DNA from: Deltaproteobacteria bacterium CG_4_8_14_3_um_filter_43_13
GTDB taxonomy: Bacteria > Desulfobacterota > UBA8473
Direction of reading: 5' to 3'
Length of the DNA stretch: 9,887 nt
NCBI GenBank assembly: GCA_002782605.1
Contig: PFIF01000301.1
Span: forward strand, 1,080 to 10,966
The notes below the pieces were generated by a model. That model did not search any database. It was given only the letters and a program-made list of their open reading frames with translations, and had not been told where the DNA came from. Shown here in pieces: positions 1-6,097 of the stretch (position 1 is the first letter of the stretch; every line of letters starts with the position of its first letter). A program made the position numbers and the translations under genes.

Positions 1-246
1 TCAATCCTTGAGGTTGTTGACCCTGAAAACGGAGAGCCCCTTCCCGATGGTGAAGAGGGAGAATTGATCGTAACCCCCCTGTTATATGAGACGATGCCGT
101 TAATCAGATACAGAACAGGTGACGTAGCAAGGATACTGCCCTATGAACCCTGTTCCTGTGGCCGCACATTGCCAAGGATGAGCCTTATCAGAGGGAGGGT
201 GTCACAGATAACAGACAGAAAGGGTAAAAAGAGAGGGAGGCTATAA
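1..246 (+). pseudogene. PaaK-type phenylacetate-CoA ligase, 3' fragment, truncated C-terminus
   Basis: Frame 1 is open from the window edge to a TAA at 244-246. The 81 visible residues match the end of the large domain of PaaK-type adenylate-forming CoA ligases: EVVDPENG, GELIVT, the signature RYRTGD, a CSCGR cysteine pair and LIRGR. They align with about residues 262-335 of the intact ligase at 6979-8259. After RGR the family normally continues for about 100 residues (the mobile C-terminal domain with the catalytic lysine); here only some 16 basic residues follow. Frame 2 from 248 to a TGA at 275-277 reads IPDIKSFIP, which resembles the FPGDVEDFVI segment expected next, so a frameshift near 220-245 plus later decay is likely. 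The family makes aryl-CoA thioesters from ATP, an aromatic acid and CoA. The 5' part lies outside the window. A non-functional product is inferred. Confidence 0.75.
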
Positions 247-282
247 AATTCCGGATATTAAGTCCTTTATCCCCTGATATAT

Positions 283-385
283 TTACATATCCTCTTCCAA
301 GGCAAACTCCCACTTACAACTGACATCCTCATGAGACTTTCTGGGAGTGCCATCCAGTAACCTTACCTTTACCCTGCCATCCTAA
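283..385 (-). pseudogene. Remnant of a DUF6125-type gene (C-terminal end only)
   Basis: Read on the minus strand, codons ending at a TAA (283-285) give KVRLLDGTPRKSHEDVSCKW followed by EFALEEDM. This matches the last residues of the protein at 6377-6898 (KVKFLDGPPRKSPEDVSCKW, then EFTLEEEN). At DNA level, 304-373 matches 6398-6467 at 63 of 70 positions by my count. Upstream, an in-frame TAG falls where the intact copy has Ile, and similarity is lost by about 388. Only the last quarter of the gene survives. It sits tail-to-tail with the broken paaK fragment, whereas in the intact pair both genes point the same way, so an inversion or recombination must have occurred. I see nothing further in 389-513. 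Confidence 0.8.
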
Positions 386-513
386 TTTTGACTTCCAAGT
401 AACTTAAATTTGCAAATGCGTTGTAAGTAGCTTATATTACTTGACATTTACCAAAAAAGATCGAATTTACTGAAAGCCCAAGTTACTTTCCATTATAATG
501 CCGACGCGTCAGC

Positions 514-550
514 ATAGTGGAGCTTTTTACGAGTCCATCAATATTCAATA
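514..550. repeat. Dispersed palindromic repeat, copy 1 (degenerate left arm)
   Basis: CTTTTTACGAGTCC(A)TCAATATT at 523-546 recurs at 3593-3616 with one internal difference, and its core occurs inverted at 6073-6097. The left arm (AGTGGAGCT) pairs poorly with AGTCCATCAA, so this copy is an eroded hairpin. It overlaps the stop codon of the minus-strand amidohydrolase (538-540) and could act at the 3' end of that transcript. Confidence 0.65.
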
Positions 551-1398
551 CCGAATACTCTCTCAGCATTTTTGTAGAATACATTCTCTAATACCTCTGG
601 TTTATACCCTTCATCTTCCCATCCCTTTAGTATTCGATCAAAACTGAAGAAGGGATAATCCGAGCCAAACATGATCTTTGTCTTGCAACGGCTGTTTATC
701 TCCTTTTTTAGTTCTTCAGGGAAGTACTTTGGCATCCAACCATGAACTTCGTTATATACATTTGCTTTATGAACCAGGACAGATATCATCTCGCTATGGA
801 AAGGCCATGGACAGTGAGCCGCAATTATATTAAGTTCCGGAAATTGAGCAGCTACGTCATCAACGTTTGGAATAGGCCTTTCTGTACCCAGCCGTATGCC
901 CGATCCACCGGGAGTACCCGCACCCATGGCCGTATGCCCGACACTGATCTTGATAGGCACCTTTTTGTCATTACATAGTTGGTAAATGGGGAGAAATCTT
1001 TTGTCGTTCGCAGGAACGCCTGTTGCAGCCCCATAGTAGAAAACCCCGAATGACTTTGCCTTGTCTATATACTTTTCCAACTCAATCACATATTTGTCAA
1101 TGTCGGTAAACTTTGCAAAGTTATACGGCGCCCAGCTCCCATAGACGACATCAGGGTAATCGCTCTTCAGTTTAGCCATGTAGTCGCCGGTTTCAGCCAT
1201 TTGGTCGAAATTCTGTGGTTCCGGCACGCAGAATACCACTTTTACGCCGGCCTCGCGAAAAACATTAATCATCTCATCTTCTGTTTGATAATACGGGATA
1301 ATTGTCTTGAAGGTAACTTCAAAAAAATCCTTTAAATCCTTTGAAAACATTGCGCCTTTCTCAGTGGTCATCTGTGTCTGAACATCAATCACTTTCAT
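538..1398 (-). CDS. Amidohydrolase-2 family TIM-barrel protein with QxQ in place of HxH
   Basis: The 286-residue protein has the layout of the amidohydrolase-2 (PF04909, ACMSD-like) family. The strand-1 motif lies at residues 3-9, a His in ISVGHT at 155, a His in IIAAHCPWPF at 195, the strand-8 Asp in MFGSDYPF at 247, and the usual ending NAERVFG. Members are cytoplasmic hydrolases or decarboxylases acting on ring or carboxyl substrates, usually with a Zn bound by the first HxH. Here that motif reads DVQTQ (Gln7, Gln9), so the normal metal ligands are absent while H155, H195 and D247 remain. Activity may therefore be altered or metal-independent; the substrate is unknown. The start is ATG at 1396-1398, preceded by GGAGAGGTGA. 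The stop codon lies inside a dispersed repeat. No operon partner adjoins it. The family call is firm; the function is not. Confidence 0.88.
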   Translation of the reverse strand: MKVIDVQTQMTTEKGAMFSKDLKDFFEVTFKTIIPYYQTEDEMINVFREAGVKVVFCVPEPQNFDQMAETGDYMAKLKSDYPDVVYGSWAPYNFAKFTDIDKYVIELEKYIDKAKSFGVFYYGAATGVPANDKRFLPIYQLCNDKKVPIKISVGHTAMGAGTPGGSGIRLGTERPIPNVDDVAAQFPELNIIAAHCPWPFHSEMISVLVHKANVYNEVHGWMPKYFPEELKKEINSRCKTKIMFGSDYPFFSFDRILKGWEDEGYKPEVLENVFYKNAERVFGIEY

Positions 1399-1427
1399 AG
1401 ATTCACCTCTCCTTTCAATGGATAATA

Positions 1428-1635
1428 GTAACTACTCAGGTAGGTACAAAGGCACAGAGCACCAAAGGCACAAAGTCGAGAGATCTTAAGTAGGGGCACG
1501 GGGCCCCGTGCCCCTACTTAAGTTCCTATAAGATGTTTACAAAGCGGCATTTGGACAGGTTGTGTCCTGCATTCCGATCGTATTCCTACAACTTTGTGCC
1601 TATGTGCCTTTATCTCTTTGTGCCTGAATAGTTAC
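1428..1635. repeat. Imperfect long inverted repeat built from GGCACAAAG units
   Basis: The left arm (1428-1476) starts GTAACTACTCAGG and contains AAAGGCACAGAG and AAAGGCACAAAGT. The right arm (1587-1635) is its imperfect reverse complement, with ACTTTGTGCC, ATGTGCCTTT, CTTTGTGCCTGAATAGTTAC. A perfect palindrome (1485-1522) lies between them, nearer the left arm. The arrangement resembles a non-autonomous palindromic element, but no transposase or clear target duplication is visible. Confidence 0.65.
1485..1522. repeat. Perfect 38-nt palindrome
   Basis: The half-site CTTAAGTAGGGGCACGGGG (1485-1503) is followed directly by its exact reverse complement (1504-1522). It is GC-rich at the centre and AT-rich at the tips. 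In RNA it would form a very stable hairpin with a few unpaired central bases. No T-tract follows on either strand, so it is not a standard intrinsic terminator. Similar GGGGCACGGGGCCCCGTGCCCC palindromes are familiar as dispersed repeats in bacterial genomes (recollection, not checked). Confidence 0.9.
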
Positions 1636-1826
1636 AATAAATGAGATACTGATTCCCCTAAGGTCTGGAACTCTACAATAAAGAGGTTTAAGAGTCAATG
1701 ACAAATCTTAGTAAGATAAGCACAGAGACCATAACAGTCGCCGTTGTCCTGAGGATAACAGCTTAGAGATATATCTTCTATGACATATATCTTGACTTCA
1801 TAAAGACTGATTGATATACATTATTA

Positions 1827-1845
1827 TCTCATTCGGGGAATGAGA
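1827..1845. repeat. Short hairpin TCTCATTC-GGG-GAATGAGA
   Basis: A perfect 8-bp stem with a 3-nt loop lies in the gene-free region. A second one, TCGCCT-TC-AGGCGA, follows at 1855-1868. No T-run follows either, so a terminator role is not supported. Confidence 0.5.
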
Positions 1846-1899
1846 GAAAAACCCTCGCCTTCAGGCGAAGACTTTAGTTGGATATTATGCGGATGATGC

Positions 1900-2000
1900 A
1901 GGCACAAAGTTGCAAAGGCACATAGGCACAAAGCAGAGGATAACATGACTTTGTGCCTTTGTTACTCTGTGCCTTTGTTACTCTGTGCCTTTGTGCCTCA
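1900..2000. repeat. Second GGCACAAAG/CTTTGTGCC inverted-repeat block
   Basis: The left arm (1900-1933) has AGGCACAAAG, AAAGGCACA and AGGCACAAAG. The right arm (1949-1998) has CTTTGTGCCT at each end with CTGTGCCTTT units between. The arms can fold on each other. They use the same unit as the block at 1428-1635, so the two probably share an origin. Confidence 0.7.
1952..1992. repeat. 16-bp tandem repeat, 2.5 copies
   Basis: TGTGCCTTTGTTACTC occurs at 1952-1967 and again, identical, at 1968-1983, followed by the partial copy TGTGCCTTT at 1984-1992. It forms part of the right arm of the inverted-repeat block and probably grew by slippage. Confidence 0.9.
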
Positions 2001-2003
2001 AGT

Positions 2004-2021
2004 TATCGGCTTTAGCCGATA
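2004..2021. repeat. Short hairpin TATCGGCT-TT-AGCCGATA
   Basis: A perfect 8-bp inverted repeat with a 2-nt centre lies 72 bp upstream of the CoA-ligase start. In RNA it would be a 7-bp stem with a TTTA loop. It could sit in the 5' leader of that gene. No function can be assigned. Confidence 0.5.
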
Positions 2022-2093
2022 GTAGTTGACTTAGTATCAATCAAAGCGAAGGGGACGAGAAGACTATAGAGCTTTCAAATATAGGGGGTAATC

Positions 2094-3572
2094 ATGTCAG
2101 AACCGTCTGCAGGATTAGATAGATTGTTCAATCCTAAGAGCGTTGCTGTAATTGGCGCTTCAAAATCATTTGCCAAGACCGGGACAGCAATCCTTTTTAG
2201 CATACTTGCTGGTGGGTACAAGGGAGAAATCTACCCCATTAATCCAAAAGAGACCGAGATACTCGGGTTGAGGGCTTATTCAAGCTTAAACACAACCCCC
2301 ACCACACCAGATGTCGCAATAATCTGTGTTCAGGCCGAGCTGGTCCCCCAGGTTATTACAGAATGCGGAGAAGCTGGGATAGGCTTTGGTATTGTAATCT
2401 CATCCGGTTTCGGTGAGGTTGGCAAGGAAGGTAAAGGCCAGGAGAAAGAGGTTTTGAAAGCAGCCAGGATTGGTGGAATGAGGCTTATAGGCCCAAATTG
2501 TATGGGTTTGGTGAGTTCCGGGGCAAGCTTTTATGCGCTGATGAATATGCTAATACCCATGGCTGGTAGTGCATCCGTTGTCTCCCAGAGCGGGACTATC
2601 GGTTCGCTGTGTTCGATTTATGGTTCAGAACAGGGTATCGGCTTCAGTAAGTTCATAAGCAGCGGCAACGAGGTGGATTTAAGCACAGAGGACTTCATAG
2701 AGTACCTCGCCTCTGATCCCCAGACGAACGTCATTTCCGCTTTTGTGGAAGGGATAAAGGACGGAAAGAGATTTATCGAAGTGGCCAAAGAGACTGCCAA
2801 GAAAAAACCGTTGATCGTTTTGAAGGGAGGGGTCACAGCAGCAGGGGCTCAAGCAGCCGTCTCTCATACTGGTTCGATTGCTGGTTCTAAAGCTGTTTAT
2901 GATGCCATGGTGAAGCAAACAGGGATCATTCATGCCGAAAACGAAAGGGAGATGGTCGATTTAGTAAAGGCATTCTCTTTGCTCCCTCTCCCCAGGGGAA
3001 GGAATATTGGGGTGACAGGGGCCTGGGGAGGAATAGCGGTTCTGGTTTCAGATGCTTGTGCAAAAACAGGGTTGGTACTGCCGGAATTATCAAGGAAAAG
3101 CATGGAAGAACTCGACAAAGTATTACCCCCCTTTTGGAGTCATGGAAATCCTGTAGACGTCACTGGAGCCGGGCTTGGTGGAGATTTTGATATGTTAACC
3201 AAACCAATCGAGATTCTCCTTCGTGATAGAAACATCGATGCCGTAATCTGGATGGTTCCTGCCCTCGGCTCTTTATTCGAGAGGGTTGCTCCCCGAATGG
3301 ACACCCACATTTCAAAGTACTTTTCCAAAACGGCATTGGGTTCCATGGCGCCCCAGGAAATGAAAATGGCAAAGGGCATCATCGAACTTAAAGAAAAATA
3401 CAATAAACCTCTTGTTGCAATCTTGATTGGACTGTATGGGCGGAATGGAACAGAACACATCCGCTTCCTGGAAGAAAACGGCGTTCCCGTCTATGAAACA
3501 ACCCATCAGGCAGCTTTTGTGTTATCAAAACTCGTAGAGTATAAAGAGTATTTAGGGGCTCTAGGAAATTAA
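2094..3572 (+). CDS. Acyl-CoA synthetase (NDP-forming), alpha subunit only
   Basis: The 492-residue protein matches the alpha part of NDP-forming acetyl/acyl-CoA synthetases. An N-terminal CoA-binding Rossmann domain (SVAVIGAS at 16-23, IYPINPK at 46-52, GPNCMG at 133-138) is followed by a succinyl-CoA-ligase-like domain (SQSGT at 164-168, SGNEVDLS at 190-197). The motif AAVSHTGSIAGS carries His258, the expected phospho-histidine. A second ligase-like region follows to the C-terminus. The family interconverts acyl-CoA plus ADP and Pi with acid, CoA and ATP, giving ATP from thioesters in anaerobes or activating acids. The ATP-grasp beta domain (about 230 residues) is absent from the protein and its neighbours, so the beta subunit must be encoded elsewhere. 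The start ATG follows AGGGGGT. The substrate is undetermined; aromatic or short-chain acids fit the context. Confidence 0.92.
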   Translation: MSEPSAGLDRLFNPKSVAVIGASKSFAKTGTAILFSILAGGYKGEIYPINPKETEILGLRAYSSLNTTPTTPDVAIICVQAELVPQVITECGEAGIGFGIVISSGFGEVGKEGKGQEKEVLKAARIGGMRLIGPNCMGLVSSGASFYALMNMLIPMAGSASVVSQSGTIGSLCSIYGSEQGIGFSKFISSGNEVDLSTEDFIEYLASDPQTNVISAFVEGIKDGKRFIEVAKETAKKKPLIVLKGGVTAAGAQAAVSHTGSIAGSKAVYDAMVKQTGIIHAENEREMVDLVKAFSLLPLPRGRNIGVTGAWGGIAVLVSDACAKTGLVLPELSRKSMEELDKVLPPFWSHGNPVDVTGAGLGGDFDMLTKPIEILLRDRNIDAVIWMVPALGSLFERVAPRMDTHISKYFSKTALGSMAPQEMKMAKGIIELKEKYNKPLVAILIGLYGRNGTEHIRFLEENGVPVYETTHQAAFVLSKLVEYKEYLGALGN

Positions 3573-3583
3573 GCCAACCTATA

Positions 3584-3620
3584 ATTGATGGACTTTTTAC
3601 GAGTCCCTCAATATTAAATA
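3584..3620. repeat. Dispersed palindromic repeat, copy 2 (best hairpin)
   Basis: ATTGATGGACT (3584-3594) pairs with AGTCCCTCAAT (3602-3612) with one mismatch around the 7-nt loop TTTTACG. It begins 11 bp after the CoA-ligase stop codon. The right part, CTTTTTACGAGTCC onward, matches 523-550 almost base for base. It may be a 3'-end or mRNA-stabilising hairpin; there is no T-tract after the stem. Confidence 0.8.
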
Positions 3621-3690
3621 GAGTATTACTTGGAAAGTCAGTACTACAGGATAAAGAACCCAAAACTATACAGTGGAGGAGGTATTGAAT

Positions 3691-4749
3691 ATGGCCATAA
3701 CCTTTGAAAAGTTCCAAGAAGAGTGTAAGTTTTACAATCCCATGAAGAACTTTGAACTCGACACCAACATTATCGAATACAGACTCGACCCTCTGACCAA
3801 GGAGAGCACCTACTTCAATATTACGGCTCTGGAATCAGGATTGAAGTGGTCCATCAAGATAGATGAAGAGGAACTTCTGCAGACAGTGGAGAAGTCTCGT
3901 GAAGGCTGTTTCATGTGCGGAGACGCGGTGAGAAGTATGACTCCCAGGTATCTGGAGAATATTCTGCCTGAAGGAAGACTTACTGTGGGCCAGGCCATCC
4001 TCTTTCCCAATATCTTCGGACTGGCACGGTATTCTGCAGTACTGACTTATCCGAACAACCACTTCTTCAGTCTGGACGAATATACACCAGAAGTCCTGAT
4101 TGATACTTTTACATGTGCATTAGAATTCATAAAAAGGGTATACAAGGAAGATAAGGAGGCTAAATATGCTGCTTTTGGCTGCAATTACCTCTTTCCCGCA
4201 GGATCGTCCACCGTTCACTCCCATTTTCACCTATTTATGACGGCATTTCCCTTTGATCATATAAAGGGTTTGGCTTCTAAAAGTGAACAATATTTCCATG
4301 AAAATTCCAATAGTTACTGGTCTCATCTCCTTGAGACAGAAAAGAAAGAAGGCAAGCGATATTTGGGCGCTGTGGGAAATACCCACTGGTTGGTGCCCTA
4401 TGCCCCCAGTGGTGTCAGGGAGGTACAGGGTCTTGTTGAAGGGAAATCAAACTTCATCGAGTTTGAGGAAGAAGATATAAGAAACCTGTCCGAAGGGCTG
4501 TCAAGGGTCTTAAAATACTATCGCAGCCAGGGCGTTACCTCCTTCAACCTTATTACATACTCGGGGTCTCTGGGAGAGAAACAGGAATATTTCTGGCCGG
4601 GCCTGAAGATCGTTACAAGAGGTTACCTGCCGCCATACTATACAAGTGATATTACATGGAGACAGAAACTGCTCTTTCGGAAAGAGGAGTGGTTCGACTT
4701 GCCTGAGACAGTCGCATCTCAGGCAAGAGAATTTTTTGTTAGTACTTAA
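3691..4749 (+). CDS. HIT/GalT-superfamily nucleotide-binding protein
   Basis: The 352-residue protein carries C73-x2-C76 (CFMC), as in the zinc site of GalT and many HIT proteins. It also has a Y120-P-N-N-H-F-F strand and the histidine-triad motif H176-S-H178-F-H180-L-F after GSSTV. A second half (VPYAPSGVREV at 235-245, and ITYSG at 288-292) fits the duplicated GalT fold. GalT and Ap4A phosphorylase have Gln at the third triad position; His180 here is more like Hint/Fhit hydrolases. His178 would be the nucleophile. The likely role is nucleotidyl transfer or hydrolysis of a nucleoside phosphate ester, substrate unknown. ATG at 3691 is preferred over GTG at 3673 because GGAGGAGG (3675-3682) lies 8 bp before it. 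The gap to the CoA ligase is 118 bp and contains a hairpin repeat, so co-transcription is uncertain. Confidence 0.75.
   Translation: MAITFEKFQEECKFYNPMKNFELDTNIIEYRLDPLTKESTYFNITALESGLKWSIKIDEEELLQTVEKSREGCFMCGDAVRSMTPRYLENILPEGRLTVGQAILFPNIFGLARYSAVLTYPNNHFFSLDEYTPEVLIDTFTCALEFIKRVYKEDKEAKYAAFGCNYLFPAGSSTVHSHFHLFMTAFPFDHIKGLASKSEQYFHENSNSYWSHLLETEKKEGKRYLGAVGNTHWLVPYAPSGVREVQGLVEGKSNFIEFEEEDIRNLSEGLSRVLKYYRSQGVTSFNLITYSGSLGEKQEYFWPGLKIVTRGYLPPYYTSDITWRQKLLFRKEEWFDLPETVASQAREFFVST
4698..4737 (+). terminator. Intrinsic-terminator-like hairpin inside the 3' end of the HIT/GalT-like gene
   Basis: CTTGCCTGAGA (4698-4708) pairs perfectly with TCTCAGGCAAG (4717-4727) across the 8-nt loop CAGTCGCA, and AGAATTTTTTG follows with six T at 4732-4737. 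The structure precedes the stop codon (4747-4749), so full-length mRNA would have to escape it. It encodes LPETVASQAREFF in frame. The stem is strong; the 4-nt gap before the T-run is slightly long. Confidence 0.55.
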
Positions 4750-4763
4750 AAAAGCCTGAGATT

Positions 4764-4795
4764 CCAGGGGGGCGTGAGAATTCACACCCCCCTGG
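4764..4795. terminator. Hairpin between convergent genes, possible bidirectional terminator
   Basis: CCAGGGGGG (4764-4772) pairs with CCCCCCTGG (4787-4795), and inner GTGA/TCAC pairs around the loop GAAT extend the stem. It lies between the stops of the HIT/GalT-like gene and the solute-binding-protein gene. Neither side has an immediate T-run; on the minus strand CTTTTTT comes about 9 nt later. Its position supports a transcript-end role, but efficiency is uncertain. Confidence 0.6.
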
Positions 4796-4816
4796 GAAAA
4801 TAGATAAAATGACCTT

Positions 4817-6022
4817 CTACTTCGCAGCCTTTATATAATCAGTAAAGGGAATAAACCTTATATTCTTCACATCAGCCTTATAAATCCTGCAGTATTTTGT
4901 ACCCTGATGTTTAGTGGGGCTGAAAGTCGCGTTAGCCATAAGACCGCCCATATCCAGATTCTTGATGGACTCCATTCCCTTTACAAGGCCCGATCTGGTC
5001 AGGTCTTTCCCGGCGTTTTTAAACCCTTCAACCACCAGTATTGCCTGACACCACCCTTGAGTATAGTGCCTGTAAAGCATATATTTGCCTTTCTTGCCAT
5101 GGTATTTCAGGCTGATCTCCCTCATCTTCAACATCCCTGGAGAATCATCATACCATGAAGAAAATGAATTGGTAGCTACAAAGTTCTTTGCTGCATCCCC
5201 AACTATCCTCATAACATCTTCAGCGCAGGCATACTTTGTCCCAAGAGACATAGGAGAGTACTTGAATCTTTTTGCTTCCCTAAAAAAGGTAGCGGTATTT
5301 CCCTCTGTCGTATGCAAGATCACATGTGTAGCCTTTGCCCTCATCAGAGTGAGAACCTGGGAGCTGGCCTCTATTGCACCTGGCGCAATGACCTCTTCAC
5401 CTGCCGGTTTTAACCCATAAGCCTCGAGTTGTTTCCTGAATGTCCTGGAACCCACCTTACCATGCTCGGTATCAGCCCTAACCAGGGCGATCCTCGGTTC
5501 TTTCACCTTCAGAACGTTGACGATGTAGTTGAATAGTACCTTGATCTCATCCTCATAGGTTGCCCCTTCAGTAAAGTGGTATGGGCGGGTTGGACGGATA
5601 AAAAAGTCTGTAGTGGATGTCATCAGGGTTGGCAGCTTTTCTTTTGTGATTTGAGAGACCAGTGCCACCCCGGAACCCGTTGATCCTATCTCGAACAGCA
5701 TAAATATCCGATCCTTGTATACGAGTTTCTTGAAGTTTGCCACATCTCTGGCAACGGAGTAACCACCATCCTCAATGATCACCTTGAATTTTCTACCGTA
5801 AATCCCTCCCTGGTCGTTGATGTGCTGCAGGTAGGTCTTTATGCCAGTATGTAACGGTGTTTGAATTTGTGATGTAGGGCCTGTTACATCAGATGTAACC
5901 CCAACCTTTATGGTTTCACCGGTCAGTCCGGTAGTCTCATCAGCGTAGGGAACGGTAACCCCAAATAAGAACAGAGCTGAAACCAAAGTGATAGTCAACA
6001 ACAAGGTAATACTTTTCTTCAT
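4817..6022 (-). CDS. Periplasmic ABC-transporter solute-binding protein, LivJ-like (Peripla_BP_6)
   Basis: The 401-residue protein starts with a classic Sec signal peptide: KK, a hydrophobic core at about 5-23, and a probable cleavage after VPYA (27/28). The mature part begins IKVGVTSDVTGP and has GIKTYLQHINDQGGIYGRK, the hallmark of type-I branched-chain-amino-acid/amide-binding proteins. DGGYS, LPTLMTS and a Venus-flytrap second lobe (RIALVRADTEHG at about 179-190) follow. It would bind a small ligand in the periplasm for a Liv/HAAT-type permease. No permease or ATPase gene adjoins it, so it is an orphan receptor. In aromatic-degrading anaerobes such paralogues often accompany aryl-CoA genes, but the ligand cannot be read here. 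ATG at 6020-6022 follows GCAGGAGG. Two candidate promoters lie at 6065-6123. Confidence 0.92.
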   Translation of the reverse strand: MKKSITLLLTITLVSALFLFGVTVPYADETTGLTGETIKVGVTSDVTGPTSQIQTPLHTGIKTYLQHINDQGGIYGRKFKVIIEDGGYSVARDVANFKKLVYKDRIFMLFEIGSTGSGVALVSQITKEKLPTLMTSTTDFFIRPTRPYHFTEGATYEDEIKVLFNYIVNVLKVKEPRIALVRADTEHGKVGSRTFRKQLEAYGLKPAGEEVIAPGAIEASSQVLTLMRAKATHVILHTTEGNTATFFREAKRFKYSPMSLGTKYACAEDVMRIVGDAAKNFVATNSFSSWYDDSPGMLKMREISLKYHGKKGKYMLYRHYTQGWCQAILVVEGFKNAGKDLTRSGLVKGMESIKNLDMGGLMANATFSPTKHQGTKYCRIYKADVKNIRFIPFTDYIKAAK

Positions 6023-6064
6023 TATTCTTATCCTCCTGCAACTTTTGTATTCAATCCTCGAATT

Positions 6065-6094
6065 ATTATAGTTGATGGTTTCGTAAAAAGTCCA
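6065..6094 (-). promoter_or_regulatory. Candidate promoter P2 for the solute-binding-protein gene
   Basis: On the minus strand TGGACT (6089-6094; four of six match TTGACA) is followed after 18 bp by a perfect TATAAT (6065-6070). The start of transcription would fall near 6058, about 36 bp before the ATG. The -35 hexamer is part of the dispersed hairpin repeat. Confidence 0.4.
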
Positions 6095-6097
6095 TCA
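6073..6097. repeat. Dispersed palindromic repeat, copy 3 (inverted orientation)
   Basis: TGATGG (6073-6078) and CCATCA (6092-6097) are inverted around TTTCGTAAAAAGT. CGTAAAAAGTCCATCA is the reverse complement of the core seen at 3587-3601 and, in part, at 523-540. Here it lies upstream of a gene and overlaps both candidate promoters. Confidence 0.65.

Larger units (their letters stand above)
1399..2093. other. Gene-free, repeat-rich intergenic region
   Basis: I find no coding region supported by homology in these 695 bp between two divergent genes. They hold two blocks of GGCACAAAG/CTTTGTGCC repeats, a 38-nt palindrome, a 16-bp tandem repeat, and small hairpins at 1767-1792 (AGATATAT/ATATATCT), 1827-1845, 1855-1868 and 2004-2021. 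Promoters for both flanking genes must lie here or inside the repeats, but I see no convincing -35/-10 pair. The stretch 1640-1760 shows nothing recognisable. Confidence 0.7.

Noticed and set aside
742..1034. Open frames inside the amidohydrolase gene on both strands
   Set aside because: They lie within a well-supported gene, lack family motifs and have no ribosome sites of note.
1428..2000. Possible CRISPR array from the recurring GGCACAAAG units
   Set aside because: Units are short, mixed in orientation and irregularly spaced, with no constant repeat-spacer pattern and no cas genes.
2026..2070. Promoter for the CoA ligase (TTGACT at 2026-2031, TATAGA at 2065)
   Set aside because: The spacing of about 33 bp is far too long, and no -10 lies at 16-18 bp.
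3673..3690. GTG start at 3673 for the HIT/GalT-like gene
   Set aside because: The six extra codons would be the ribosome-binding site itself (GGAGGAGG); ATG at 3691 has proper spacing.
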